This document shows, piece by piece, positions 1 to 12,114 of a stretch of DNA of 64,000 nt. Location: assembly GCF_014356525.2 (NCBI RefSeq), contig NC_052508.1:62272047-62336046 (forward strand), in the 5' to 3' direction. Each line of letters begins with the position of its first letter. Positions within the stretch are counted from its first letter, which is position 1. The DNA comes from Nilaparvata lugens. Lineage: Eukaryota; Arthropoda; Insecta; Hemiptera; Delphacidae. The notes beneath the pieces are model-generated. The model was not told the DNA's origin, ran no database searches, and saw nothing but the letters and a program-made list of their open reading frames with translations. Made by a program: the position numbers and the translations under genes.

Positions 1-234
1 TCGAAAACATAGGTATGTAAAATGGATCAATATATTAATAATCATCATTAGCCCCCCCTATTATAATTATATTTCTGGTCAGAAACCATCCCCAATATTT
101 ACACAACATATTTCCCAAAGTTTCATGCCGTTCTGTTAAGTAGTTTTCGTTGTTAGTAGTCTATAGGGAACAAACAAACTAACAAACAAACAAACTAACA
201 CACAAACAAACATTCATTTTTATATATATAGAGA
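1..234 (-). mobile_element. Helitron, 5' terminal part (continues off the left edge)
   Basis: Read on the minus strand, the element begins TCTCTATATATATAAAAATG just inside a flanking A, as expected for a Helitron, which starts with TC and inserts between A and T. A (GTTT)n tract and the phrase CCCTATAGACTC follow. The same roughly 200 bp recurs on the plus strand at 32020-32225, which defines the family. No Rep/helicase coding sequence is visible, so this is probably non-autonomous. The 3' end lies outside the window. Confidence 0.6.
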
Positions 235-2225
235 TTATCTATAAACCTAATCCCCGAATTCTACACTATGAATAAATGCACAGTCAACACAAAACAGTCT
301 GTTTCAAAACTTCAGTATCCGTTCTTCGACCATTCACTATCCGATTTGTGGTTCAACACTCGACAATGTTGGATCCGACATCGGATCGAGAATGGGGAGG
401 TTGGAAGTCTGGTTGGACGAGTTGGATCAACTAGAGCTCTAACATGAAGGTCGGACATCTGACTAGCCTTTGTTTTCCATCGACTACTGAAGTTTAGATC
501 AGGTCGGAGCGTGAGTGGTGAAACGATCTGACTAGTGGTCCTACTAGTGAGTCAGATAGTGAATGGTGAATGGTTTGCGTTTGCTTAGTAATTCTACTAT
601 AGTCACTCTACAGTCTTTACAGTCTCTAAAGACAGAAGTCACTTCAATTTTGAGGGCTTTGATAGTTTGAAGTACCTACAAGCCTCAATTACAACCTCAT
701 TTACCTCAAAAATCGTATCAATTCCTGTTCTATCTGAACAGGAAGATTATTTATAAACTTTCTACTCAACAATTTATAAAACATCAATGATAGAATCTCA
801 ATAACTGGGAACACGCAAGATCCACAAATACCGTTCAACATTCCATGAGAAAAAGTATTATTCTCTGACAGATAAAACTGACACACCGACAATGATTCAC
901 ATGATCTGTAATCTATGACATGGGAAATTTTTGATGATCTATGCAAAAAAACTTCAGTAGTCCAGGCTAGGTCGAAAAATTCGTGTCACTCCCGTTAAAT
1001 TATTTTCACTTATTCTTTTAATGGGGAATCGGGAATATCCACTATCAGGTACTACAAAAATTCAAAATACCTCAGGTCATTACCGTTAACAATATTACTT
1101 GTTACGGATAAAACTTACTAGTTTCTCTTCAAACACAACATTTTGTGATCTACTGAAACTTTCATAACCTTAGGGCAATGCAAAATGTTCTATCCATTCC
1201 GTTGAAACAAATATCCTATTCGTGTTTCATGCCTGCAAAAAAATCGCTTTTACAGTACGGTACTATAATTCGAATAATCATGAAAATATTATAGAGTGAC
1301 AGCAGTCAGATTTCTATTTAGAGAAGAGGAAAACAAGAAGGAGAGGTATGAGAATAAAAATGAGAGGAAGAAGAAAAAACTAAGCATAAAGCTCATATCT
1401 GTGTGAGGAAAGTACTATATGTAGTATATTATAAGTACTCAACTTTCGCGTTAACAATGATTGGAAAATTACTGTGATATTATCGTTTTGGCTACGAGAA
1501 AATTGCAAAATCATACATTCCCAGAGTATGTATGTATGTAAGTTTGTTCATATTCAAGTGACTAATCTGCCTTGAGGGGTATCAGCATGTGAAATTGGTG
1601 GACAATTGGTGCCCTACCTCTAAAACGAATAAGTCATGTGAAAAATTAGTTATCTGTGTGAAAACGTGAAAAAGGATGTGATTCTGAATAGTTTTCTACT
1701 TGTGTGATATACGGGAATACTATGTTCTTTTGAACATGACAACTACAAATTCATAGCAGAAGAATTCGCTAGCCCGGGGTACACAGCATAGCTGGAACAA
1801 TCCCTGAGGGTCTTGTTAACCGTAAAAGTTTCGACGGAAGTGGTACAAAGAAGACAAAGAAGACGAAGAAGAGTGGAAAAGGGAGAATTTTGCAAGAAAC
1901 AGGATAGAGAAAATGCAAAACAACAAGATCTGTTTTCTCTTTGAGCAAATCTTCTGCTTCATATAGCAATTGCCGATGGGGATTATTCTTATTCGTTTCA
2001 TTTCATTCGCGGTAATGTTCACTTTTTGCATGTCTTTCTTTCCCTGTGCTATGATTTGAACTTGCATTCCTTTTCACCTATTTATTTACCAAATGTAATG
2101 GTATAGCATGTATGGGAAAAGTTGACTGGAAGATTTTGAAATTGAGTGACTAACCAATAGTATTTTCAAGGGTGATGCCCTCATAAGATACAGCCACAGA
2201 TTCAAGACAAGTTCATTTGAACATC
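235..2225. other. AT-rich non-coding stretch
   Basis: No open frame with recognisable protein character. The short minus-strand frames around 700-950 and 1770-2070 have no homology I can recognise and sit in AT-rich or GAA-rich sequence (1850-1930). No RNA gene or transposon end was found. Confidence 0.6.
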
Positions 2226-2724
2226 TTAAGCCGTGTTTTCGTAACGGGCAGACGACAGAATTCACTTTAAATTAACATTGGTTCTTATGGGGAGTGTTCA
2301 CCCATCGGCAGAAAGTTGAGCAGAAAAAAAGAACTGTTCAAATCAGAGACGAACTGTCGTTCATTTTGCAGTTCATTTTAAGGCCTATCAACACAATGCT
2401 ATTTTGCTTCGACCGATCACTGCTCGTGAACCGTTTTGTCGAAAAAGAACTAATTTCGGGATTCTGTCGACGGGAACAGACAGCTTGGAAATATTTTTCT
2501 GCTCTGATCACGTGACACCGGCAGAATAATCTTTCTCTGGATCAGACGCCATGTTCTTTTTAACCTCAATCTTTAATATTGTTGTATGGTTTGTTTTTAT
2601 ATTATTTTGCTGTTTGGTTGTCAGATTTCGGATTGCTACTATTATACTGTGAAATTAATTTGCAGTAGAAAATTGAGGTATAAAATATTTCTATTGGTTT
2701 CTTTATTCTTATAATTTTTACAAG

Positions 2725-4455
2725 AGAAATTGAAAATGGATTTACTACAGAAAGGCGTGAAATTCGTTATAAATTTGATGCGAAAGTTCAAAGTTTTGTA
2801 CTTTCCAGACCTGCACAACGAATTATCTATTCAAAAAATAGAATATGGTTAAAAATTGCTGATGTGATAGAGGATTCAAGTAAGTAGACTTAAATTTCTC
2901 ATAATAAAATGGGCTAGATCTACACAATTTTATATAATTTTTATAAGTAGCCTACCAGCATGTTTACAATTTTTATTCAGGTAGCCTTCTGTAGTAGGCC
3001 TTTAATAACCTAGTCTCTAGGTCTAAATTGCTATCTTTTTCATTTTTCAAGAAGTTAGAAGTTGACGAAAGTTTATTTATTTATTTAAAGTATAATTTCT
3101 AGTTTTAATAATAATGTAAAGCCTAGACTAGCCAGTTTGTGTATGGTAGAGAATTATCACAAGAAAGAGAGAAATCTAATGAACTATTTAGATTTAAACT
3201 CATTCAAACTTGATTAACATTAATTGATCAGTTTGTAAACATTATTGAACCAAGATAACATTTTGCATTACATGATAAGATAAGATAGCATTTCATGCTA
3301 ACAATCTTTTACACTTCCATTGAGTTGGCCTAATCACAAAATACATTTTTTATAATGCAGCTAGTAGTTTTCACAAACAGATTTATTGAAAATAACATCA
3401 TCATTTGACTTTGAAGTATTCCATTACATTCCAAGTCCTAAACTTCCATTATCCTTGTTGCACCTCAAAATATTGTAAACCCATAGTTTATCAATACAAT
3501 AACAAAACTAACCTGACTATTAGAACATTTACTTTGTCTTTGGTACCTATCTATGAATTAATCTTCTTTTAATTAATTCAAATTCACTTGGAAACAAAAT
3601 TAGTACATAGATTGTTATAGAAATAACTTCATCAGAGTCAGTGTAATTGAATATTGAAAGACTGCCATTGAAAAAAGATAAAATAGGTATATTTTTCTGG
3701 TTGACCATTGCTACCAAACTCATTTAAAACTTAAATAGTAATGTATTTGAAAAACATATTCATGCTCTTTTGATCGATATATTGCGTGATGCCAGGTATA
3801 TCAATGTAAATAGTAAAAATTAAAACAGGAGACACACAACATAGATGGATTAAAAACACTGAAAAACTTACATTATAATCGGAAATTTTCGAGGAACTGT
3901 GTCCCTTTTCTCGACCGAGCAGAGAGTGTAATGTAAGTTTTTCAGTGTTTTATATCTATCTATGTCGTGTGTCTCCTGTTTTAATTTTTATTATAAAACT
4001 TTAAAGTGTTTTCTGTCATGTGAGGCTATGAATGTAAGTAGGGTATATACTTATAGTATGTATAGTCTATCTAATGTAAATAGTTTATTGAGGCCCAGTT
4101 TACTTCTAATTTATTCAAAGTCCAAACTATGTATTATCATTGATGATTAACTTCACTTTATCTCCAAAATGGATATATGTTGAAAAATTAAATATGTTTC
4201 TTTTTTCACTGATTAATACCAATTCCTACATGGAGATTGATGCTAATAATAATTCAATTGATTGTTGGAATTTCTCATATGATATGGTTCCTTGCCAAGA
4301 AATATAATTGAAAACTTATACAGATTACAAACAATCAATTTCAGAATTCACTTTGCAAAGTTTTTTTATAATGAATAATAAATTATAACTTTTTGATTTC
4401 AGGCCTAGTGGTGTACCAGCCAGAAGTAGAGGATGACAGAGAAAATCAACTATGA
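2725..4455 (+). pseudogene. Spliced gene relic in TIR transposon copy 1 (exons 2725-2879 and 4403-4455)
   Basis: A pyrimidine-rich acceptor ends at 2724. The exon that follows is open to a consensus donor (CAA|GTAAGT) at 2879/2880 and encodes a basic peptide containing VQSFVLSRPAQRI and KNRIWLKIADVIED. It ends in phase 1. At 4402 a strong acceptor (TTTTTGATTTCAG) starts a last exon that continues the same frame with LVVYQPEVEDDRENQL and a TGA at 4453-4455. The phase match across the intron argues for a once-functional gene. The family is not recognised, and no upstream start exon could be placed. Copy 2 has a third exon between these two that is missing here, so this copy is probably deleted. 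An alternative short ATG frame starting at 2736 in the first exon is less conserved between copies. Confidence 0.45.
3813..3990. repeat. Long internal hairpin in TIR transposon copy 1
   Basis: Two arms of about 60 bases (starting AAAACAGGAGACACACAACA and ending in its near complement) flank a short loop containing GGAACTGTGTCCC. The structure lies in the presumed intron of the gene relic. It is also present at 14793-14970 in copy 2, so it was in their common ancestor. It may be an old MITE insertion. Confidence 0.8.
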
Positions 4456-5365
4456 ATAATATTCCATTGATATAATTCATGTATGATGTAGTAGCCTACA
4501 GAAGAAAGAGATGGACTAATCTAAGAAATATATTATTTTTTTTAGTAAATCTTGTTGTGTTTATTTCATGTTATTCATAATAATATCCTCTTTGGGGGGG
4601 GGGTGGGCGATCGCTCCTGCTAACTGCTTCAATTCAGGTAGTTTAAGAAAACAGCAAGTGACATGAAGCTAATAAAATAAGTTTTGATGGTTTATACTTG
4701 AGGGATTTTAACTATATTCAACCCAACAGCATCGAACTCTTATTAACAACTTTATTGGTTCTGTATGGCTTCTGCTTCTTTTGGAAATAATAAAATTATT
4801 TAACATTGCTGACTGGCAAATGCTATAGGTAACATGTAAAATAATAGACTCGAATTTTATATAAAATAAGGTAAGCTATCACAATTAAGTATTGCATTAA
4901 GAATTAAATAATAGTACTTATGTACTGCATTGAACAGGTAATAATTCTTTGAATATGAAAAATAACTCAAGCAAAAGTTGAAAATGTTATGTTCCAAGCC
5001 ACATCAAATATAATTACTTTTAATTCTACCTTCTAGACTATATTTCCAAGGTTTTGATTATAATTTATAAGCTTTTAGAACATTATAGTAAATAAGAAGT
5101 TTGAATGGCTACTCTAATACTAATGAATATCTAATAAAGTATTCATTTTAATAGGGCAACTTTAATGTTTAATTATGAAAAATAACTAGTAGGCCTACTC
5201 TAATATATTTAAAATAATCATGACCAGTTTCTAATTATGTCATTGTCAAGAGAGGCCTTATTGAAAATGTCGAAACTAATCATGTTTCATTTTGGAATAT
5301 CACAAGGGTACTAGTTACCTTCTATAATCAATAGATATTATAATACATAAAGCAAAAATTCATGT

Positions 5366-5383
5366 CAAAGAACTAGTTCTTTG
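5366..5383. repeat. Perfect 18-bp subterminal palindrome, copy 1
   Basis: CAAAGAACTAGTTCTTTG is its own reverse complement and sits about 70 bp inside the right TIR. It is identical in copy 2 at 18293-18310. It could be a binding site for a dimeric protein such as a transposase. This role is inferred. Confidence 0.7.
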
Positions 5384-5457
5384 AGTGTTACTGTTTCTGC
5401 CCGCTTGGGTGCGCTGCAATCGATTCTGCTTCTGCCCGTTACGAAAACACAGCTTAA

Positions 5458-5977
5458 GACAGATTCGAGTTTTATTTAGTCTGTGCTACAGCCTTGTAAT
5501 ACATGTAGTTGGTAACGGGAACAATGTAATGATTAATTAGTGAACCTACTGTTTAGGTGGGTTCCGAACACCTGTAGAGGGGTTTATTAGGTCATGAATT
5601 GTTCAGTGACTATTGTTTGGTTTAGTGGATTGTGTAGCATTTGCAGAAATGTGAAATTGACTAGTTAATCTAATTCAATACTGTTCAATGTTTCTTTCAG
5701 TTTTTTGAAAAGTATTCTTCATATTAAGATGAGGATTGACTTGCTCATAAATCAATAAACTGTATTATTTGGAGTTGATAGAGTACTCTTTTGTATTTTA
5801 TCATATGTGATCAATGATACAATTATTGTATTCACTCAAATCTATCTATATCTACAAATTAAGATAGAATAACTTACGACTGAAATAAGGAAGGATCGGT
5901 TACATCGGATTTATTAAATAATAAAAAGAAATGTCTTTTTTTTAATGATGTTACATATGGCACTGGTGTAATAACAT
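5458..5977. other. Non-coding spacer between transposon copy 1 and a Helitron
   Basis: AT-rich, with no credible frame and no recognised repeat. Confidence 0.5.
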
Positions 5978-6972
5978 TCATAAATATTAAAGCGAAATGA
6001 CACTGACTGACTGACTGACTCACTCACTCACTCGCAGAACTAAAAATCTACCGGACCAAAAACGTTCAAATTTGGTAGGTATGTTCAGTTGGCCCTTTAG
6101 AGGCGCACTAAGAAATCTTTTGGCGATATTTTAACTCTAAGGGTTGTTTTCAAGGGTTCAAAGTTCGTCTTTTAGCGTGTATATTCTTCTTATTCCAATA
6201 TCTTAGAATTATAATTGAAAATGTCCATACCATATGTTAATATAGAACTATAATCTAGAGAGAGTACCTCTTCGAAACAGTTGTACTGGTAACTAAATTA
6301 AAAATTTTGTCAGATTGAAATGCATTTATCCAGGACCTCCTAAATACCAATTTATCCAGTACCTCCTAAATACCTATTTAGGAGATCCTGATTTATCGCG
6401 GAAAAATTGATTGGGTACTGCTACTACAATCAGAGCTATTCCTGGGAATATTATATTACTAGCCGTCAGGCTCGTTTCGCTCGCCATATCCGTTTAGCCA
6501 GACGTTTAGTTTGGACCCCCGACTGGATCGTCCTAACATATGATAAAAATATGACATAACATTTCAAATTTGGTAGGTGTGTTCAGTTGGCTCTTTAGAG
6601 CCGCAAGAAGAACGGATTTGGAAAAATTTCCAAAGGTACGCCCAAAATCTGTGTTTTTAGCGTTTTCTCAGGTTTATCGAGAACAAATGAACAGAAAATG
6701 TTCAAATTAACTACAGAAGCTCAGCTGGGGTGCAGTAATGTTATGTAAGAAGGAATTTGAAATAACGCCAAAGATACGCCCAAAATTAGGTGTTTTTCGA
6801 GATCAAATTGACATAATACGTTCAAATTCGGTACAGAGGTTCCGTTGAGGTCTACATGCAGGCGAGCGAAGCGAGCCCGCTGATCCCATTTTCGAACAAT
6901 CCAGTCGGTGGTCCAGGGGGCGGAGCCCCCTGGCTAGACGGATTTGGCGAGCTAAGCGAGTTTGCCGGCTAG
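5978..6972 (+). mobile_element. Helitron-like element with composite ends
   Basis: It starts TCATAAATATTAAAGCGAAA, with a GACT/CACT tandem run at 5999-6035. It ends GTTTGCCGGCTAG before a T, which fits a Helitron CTRR terminus. A second, inverted end of the same type lies at 6459-6545 (ACTAGCCGTCAGGCTCG...), so the interior is mosaic. A strong hairpin at 6913-6933 has the stem CCAGGGGGC/GCCCCCTGG followed at once by CTAG. The phrase TTCAAATTTGGTAGG occurs twice (about 6067 and 6568). No coding capacity is seen. An alternative reading is a TIR/MITE element bounded by 6459 and 6972. Confidence 0.5.
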
Positions 6973-6974
6973 TA

Positions 6975-7100
6975 CGTTATATTGATATTGTATTTTTTGG
7001 CTTCTCATTTATAATCTGTATTAATATTAGTTTTAGTGACGATATTCAACCGTATAATGTCTAGTTTCGATGTGTTGAATAAAGAAAATGTTCTATTCTA
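6975..7100 (+). mobile_element. 3' end of a LINE with a (TTCTA)n tail
   Basis: GTGTTGAATAAAG is followed by TGTTCTATTCTATTCTA. AATAAA next to a short tandem tail is the usual non-LTR 3' end. The same tail type is at 53085-53110. No coding part remains. Confidence 0.45.
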
Positions 7101-7365
7101 TTCTAAGGGATACAGAGTATTGTATTACATACTCATTTCTTTCATTTGAGGAGAATAATGCAAGCTGATATGAAAATACAAACTGGATGAGACAAAAAGA
7201 AGAAGATGGACAAGAATTGAGTGATAATGAGCATACGATACTAATATAGATGTACTTTTCAAGTATAACCGGTCAACCAATTGACCGTTTCGATTGAAAG
7301 ATTCATATGCAAGAAAAGAGAATATTATACTCAAGAAGACAGGGATGAAGAAGTAAAAATAAAAA

Positions 7366-7384
7366 AGGAGAAGAATAAGAAGAA

Positions 7385-7461
<77 letters not shown>
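7366..7461. repeat. (AAG)n then (TAG)n microsatellite
   Basis: About 95 bp of AAG repeats changing abruptly to TAG/AGT repeats. It produces a false poly-Ser/poly-Thr frame on the minus strand. Confidence 0.9.
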
Positions 7462-7462
<1 letters not shown>

Positions 7463-8649
7463 ATGGGAAAGAGGAGAAGGAGGATGGCCAATAGTCAGTC
7501 AGACTGTCAGTTTTAATATCGATAGTTGTTTAGAAAGCAATTAGGCTCGTCTAACTACCGGTTAAGAGAGCTACGCTTGCAACTGAACCCCCACTCCGGA
7601 GAGGTTGTTAATTTTTGAACAGCTCACCTCAACTTAAAATCAACTCACTCATTCTCAAACAACTCATTCTATCTCTCTTCAACTACCACAATGAGTTGAT
7701 AAAAAAGAAGAGGACGAAAAATAGGAACTTCAAACACCTGAAACCTTTCATCAGACATCTTTTGTATATCTTGCTCGTCATTTGAAACTTTCAATACTAC
7801 CCTGTCATTGTATTTGTTATTCTGATCGCCCTTCTGTTTAATGATTGCCGTCCTCACAAACTTCATAGAAGCGCAGCCAATTTTCGGCGTCGCAATTACA
7901 ATAACAACCACGATTAAACGGTCGTTTAAATAATTTAAACCCGTGAATTGTGCGATCAAGAATAACCGAATAGTTGTTGAATTATCCTCGGTTGACCTGC
8001 GATTAAATGTACTGATCAGAGTCGATTGCGTAATTGTGATCAAACAAGGAGGTTTACAGTTTTTCATGGTGAACTCACAAGTTAAGAATTGATTCCTTAT
8101 AAATTGATTTTTGCAGAGGATTCAAAAACCAAGCATTAAAAGCATTTGATTTACGTCTTCACACTCACTCACCGATTTCTCGCCGATAATATATTTTTTC
8201 ACAACCATAATTTCATCAAATAATAAAAACCTAACTTTATTAGAGGTGGTAATATTTTGGTGAATTTCCATAATATTGAATGGGGCAACATTTGTTATTA
8301 CAATATAGAGAAGCTAGATTTGGTTGAATAATAATAAATTTACAATTAACTAGAATTTCGAAAATGGGTTAGAAGAATGTATACTGTTGATAGAGCTATG
8401 CTAGTTGTATTCAAGAGACGAATCAAGGTGAAACGCTGTCATTGGTCAAATCCTTCCTCCCACTCTTGTCTCGACCAATGACAGCCTTAGATTTTGGTCA
8501 ACTAACTACCGATCAGATGACGGTTCAAGTCCATTCTCTTTTCCCTCTGCTCTTTCACTCTTCTTCTGATTCCTTTCACTTTTCTATACCTACACAATTT
8601 TTGATATCTCTCTTTCATGTTTTTTCTCTTTTCCAAGTCTCTCTGCCCT

Positions 8650-9437
8650 CTACCCAATCATCGAACTACTATTTTCACAGAATCCTTCTTAGTCAGTGTC
8701 GTGCATGGAATGCACTTCCTATTTCTATCAGGTCTATCGAGAGCCGAGCGAGCTTCATCCTGACTTTAAAAAAACATCTTTTGGAACAAATGACTGAAAC
8801 TGTCCGGCCCTAGAACGATCACATGACAACCATCCCTCACCCATTCCACCAATATAAACCTTTAAACCTGTTATAGAACGAATTGTATATATGTATATAT
8901 TATATAAACTGATGTTATTTCAATTATCCACTGCATACTGCTGTATATTACTGAAAGTTGATAACCCTGATCTACTTTCAGCCTACTTCTTTTATTAATC
9001 AATTATTTGATCTTATCTACCTATATAATTATTTTACTTTATCAATTTTCTGTTTTTTTCTCTTAAATATTCATACTGATTAAAACTTTTACAATATTTC
9101 CATTAATAAATAAATCCTTAGTTTCAATAACAAAATTAACGTTTTGGTAGAGAGTTAGTGGGGAGGATATTTTTAATATTCTTTCCGAAGAATGGACATT
9201 GATATGTCCAAAGCTCCGCCAATTTATGTAGATGCATAACAATATAATTATTATCTATAGTTATTATATTACAAATTGCTTTTTCATATCATATACAGTT
9301 CAATAATTATTTTCTTAGTCTATATTATGTAAATTCATCACTATAATTTTGCTGTATTGTAAGCTATTGTATATAAGTGTATAAGCCAGTATATAATGTA
9401 ATCTACATAAATAAAGTACTCAATCAATCAATCAAAA
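8650..9437 (+). pseudogene. LINE remnant: C-terminal ORF tail plus 3' UTR, (CAAT)n tail
   Basis: The open frame ending at 8813 finishes with CRAWNALPISIRSIESRASF and LTLKKHLLEQ. This is the 'WNxLPxxIR...F...LKxHLL' tail of reverse-transcriptase ORFs in the Jockey/CR1/L2 groups. About 600 bp of AT-rich 3' UTR follow, ending ATAAATAAAGTACT and (CAAT)n at 9419-9434. The 3' UTR from about 9005 recurs inverted at 26659-27085. The reverse-transcriptase core is absent, so this is a 5'-truncated copy, the usual outcome of target-primed insertion. The pyrimidine-rich frame upstream (8442-8650) may not belong to the element. Confidence 0.7.
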
Positions 9438-9576
9438 CCCTTCTTTTCTCTTTTACACTTTCACGCGTATCTATCTTCTTGGCTCGCATATCCAAAGTTA
9501 CTCGTAGCAAAATTTCAAATTTCAATAAATACATGGAAATACGATAAAATCAGGATATTTTCTATAAAAAACACTC

Positions 9577-9718
9577 TATACAACAGTTTTATAATAAGGG
9601 TCTTTAAAACACGAGTTAGATGTAGTTAAGACACAAGTAAGCAACCGTAACGAGAGAAAGCGTGTTTTAAACATAACATCTCACGATTGCTTCGAATACC
9701 TCATAAAACTGTTGTATA
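9577..9718. mobile_element. Short MITE (142 bp)
   Basis: Perfect terminal inverted repeats TATACAACAGTTTTAT at both ends, with TA at each outer edge. A second inverted pair lies inside (TTTAAAACACG and CGTGTTTTAAA). A TA target duplication would suggest a Tc1/mariner-type source, but this is inferred. Confidence 0.7.
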
Positions 9719-9849
9719 AAGTTATTTTATCTACTACCACTCAAACAAAGTATGACATTGTAGACTTGTTGTAAGGTTAGAAATCAACCAACTAGCCTAT
9801 AAGGTGAAAAGATTGAAATAACAATAGGTGAAAAGCTACTCAGAGAGAG

Positions 9850-10063
9850 TGAACAGTAAACTTGAAATACTAAGAACAAGACAAACTGAAAACTTGATAA
9901 AATGGTAACTTGATGAACTGAAAACTTTATAAATTAAAATTTTTACAAACTGAAAACTTGACTAAATGAGAACTGAACAAACTGAGATCTTAACAAATTG
10001 ATAACTTGGCTTGATGAAAACTTCATAAACGTAAAACTTGACTAATTGAAAACTTGACATACT
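9850..10063. repeat. Degenerate 16-bp minisatellite, about 11-13 units
   Basis: Units such as GAAAACTTGACTAAAT, GAGAACTGAACAAACT and GAAAACTTGACATACT follow one another with lengths of 15-17 bases. The clearest array runs from 9888 to 10063. It is much diverged, so it is old. No coding frame follows the repeat. Confidence 0.75.
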
Positions 10064-10144
10064 GAACCAGCATCAGAAACCGTGTTTTAATATTGATGCC
10101 ACCAGCAACAAAACACCGTGTTATAATGTGAAAGTCGTTGCATA

Positions 10145-10330
10145 ATGTACACATTATTTATTTATTTATTCATTCATAAATGGAGGCAACGGGGGTCACC
10201 CCAATTCTGTCTCCTTTACATATTTGTACAATACAATATTGAGATTAAAAAAAATGGAAAAATAGTTATAATATTATTGATAATAATAAGAAAAAAAGAA
10301 ATTATAGTATAGTTTTAAAAACCCATTGCG
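10145..10330 (-). mobile_element. LINE 3' UTR end, minus strand
   Basis: Read on the minus strand it carries GGAGACAGAATTGGGGTGAC and then ends in ATGAATGAATAAATAAATA. This is a polyadenylation-signal-plus-tandem-tail structure like the other LINE ends here. No coding part was recognised. Confidence 0.4.
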
Positions 10331-10339
10331 GAAAGACTC

Positions 10340-12114
10340 CTGTTATGGCATTGATTGTAATGCTGTAATTCACATTATAACATGGTCATAAATAGACTAC
10401 AATATTGTTACAATCGTTGAAAAATGAACAGTATTAGTTGTGATGAGCATAAATATTCAATTGACAATTCACTACAATCGGATACCTACATATTATCTTC
10501 TACCTACCTAGTTTAAAGAAATATCATCTTCAATGATGATATTCAACTGAATAAATTATGTTGCTGCGTAGATCTAATCCTGGTTCTAGCTCATTTTATA
10601 CGAAAACAGGGCTCGTTCTATTTATAGGCCTACCTTCTACATACTATAACATTCATTCACCCTTTTACCTCCCAGTCTCCCCTCAACACCAATGATCTTA
10701 CGTTGCCAAAAAATAACACAACTGGACTTTGGAGAAGGGGAGGAGTAGAGTAAAAGAAGGAGAAGAAGAAAATGAAGAGGGAATTTTAGTGTACAGTGGA
10801 GCAAAAGGGCAGGAGTGGTATTAAGACGACGCACACGTTTTATGATATAAAAGGAAAAAGAACAACGTCATACTCTGTTGTATATAATACAGACTCCTCA
10901 TATATAAATATATAGTTGTTGCCGTGTTGATAGTACGATGGTTGAGGGGTGGAGGGGGTTGATGATGATAGAAGTGAAGTAGAAGGGGGTTGGGGTACAA
11001 GAAAATGAAATTGTAGCCCCAAAGGCAAAATGAACCAAGACTCGCATCTTTTTTACTTGTAGTGCTGCACCCTTCGTCTTTTTCTTTTAAGGGTCGCAAC
11101 CCCCTCCTCACCACCTACCCCCATACCTAGCACCCTTAAGGTCCAAGGAATTTCACTCAAATTACTTTTAGCTTCACTTCTACTTTTTACTCTTTCACCC
11201 TCCTACCTACGTAACTATACACTCTGCCGTGGAGAAAGCCTCCTCTATAACATGCGCTAAATATTTATAAAAGTGAAAAGCCCTTGTTGAAGGCGAAAAA
11301 TACGCGGGAAAAGCGGGAAAGCCAACGAAACGTGCCATGATTAACGAATGAATGAATTCATGAATGAATACAGTGAACAGCGTAGCGAGTAGGCTGCTTT
11401 GATATTAATGAAAGTCTGGTGGCTGCTGGGTTATTTTTTATGCCTTGTAGATACTGAATGAGCAGCTAAGCTCCTAGATTATTAGGAGATATGACTGGAA
11501 TGAATGCGACGACTCACATCCAAACAGTCAGCAATGGTTGAATGAGAAGTATTGGTAATATTTATAAGGAATACTGACAGTTTGAAGTGAATAGCAGGGA
11601 GAAGACTGCGCTGGATAAGTGCAAATGAAAAAGTTTAAGAAAACATTGAGTGTAGTGAAAAATTGTAGTTTTTAAAGTTATTGGGCTAGAGCCAAGCATT
11701 CCAATGACTAAAGGCTCTGCTGGCAAAAAAAATAATACCATTCCTTCTTATGTGAGTGTTCACACATTGGTAGCAAGGTGTGAAGACTCCCATAAGAACC
11801 AATAGTATTCTTTTTCTGTCCACCAGAGGAGGAATTCATTAAAAAACTTTAAGCTGGTTGTCACTCGGAAACCGAACATAATTATAATCGATCATAATAC
11901 CTCAAAAAACCATCGAAATCGATCAAGGAAAGAAAATTTCATCATTAATGAACCAGAAAACAGGGGTTTATAGCGACACAGGTTTTCTGAATAAATAAAC
12001 GATAATCTAGTTTTTATGATGTAATCTAGAAACTGGTGTAATATTTATTCCGGAATACTTTATGGACAATATCATCATCATCTTGCATGCAAGGATTAGG
12101 CTATTGCTAGATGG
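10340..12114. other. Non-coding stretch with biased composition
   Basis: It contains AG-rich tracts (10730-10790) and a G-rich piece (10940-10995) that create low-complexity minus-strand frames. A partial MITE end of the CACTTTAAACTGTCAGC family lies at about 11525-11600. No gene was recognised. Confidence 0.5.

Larger units (their letters stand above)
2230..5453 (+). mobile_element. TIR DNA transposon, copy 1 (about 3.2 kb)
   Basis: The left end reads GTGTTTTCGTAACGGGCAGA (2233-2252). The same 20 bases occur in reverse complement at the right end (about 5432-5451), and similarity continues imperfectly inward. TTAA lies on both sides (2226-2229 and 5454-5457), a possible target duplication of the piggyBac/Kolobok type. 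Copy 2 at 13249-18380 does not show the same direct repeat, so the superfamily is unresolved. The interior carries two exons of a spliced gene relic, a hairpin at 3813-3990 and a perfect 18-bp palindrome at 5366-5383. It is colinear with copy 2 apart from two segments missing here (equivalent to 15171-16208 and 17402-18265). No known transposase motif was recognised. Confidence 0.75.

Noticed and set aside
2294..2515. 73-codon frame in TIR copy 1, similar to 13297-13533 in copy 2
   Set aside because: It is conserved only because both lie in the same subterminal repeat. It does not connect to the spliced relic, and its sequence is typical of non-coding transposon ends.
2537..2552. Minus-strand ATGGCGTCTGAT start in both TIR copies
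   Set aside because: The frame stops after 14 codons in both copies and no donor site is close to consensus.
7669..8067. 132-codon minus-strand open frame with a fair start context (CACCATGA)
   Set aside because: No domain, splice context or codon pattern I recognise. It stays possible but unsupported without expression or conservation data.
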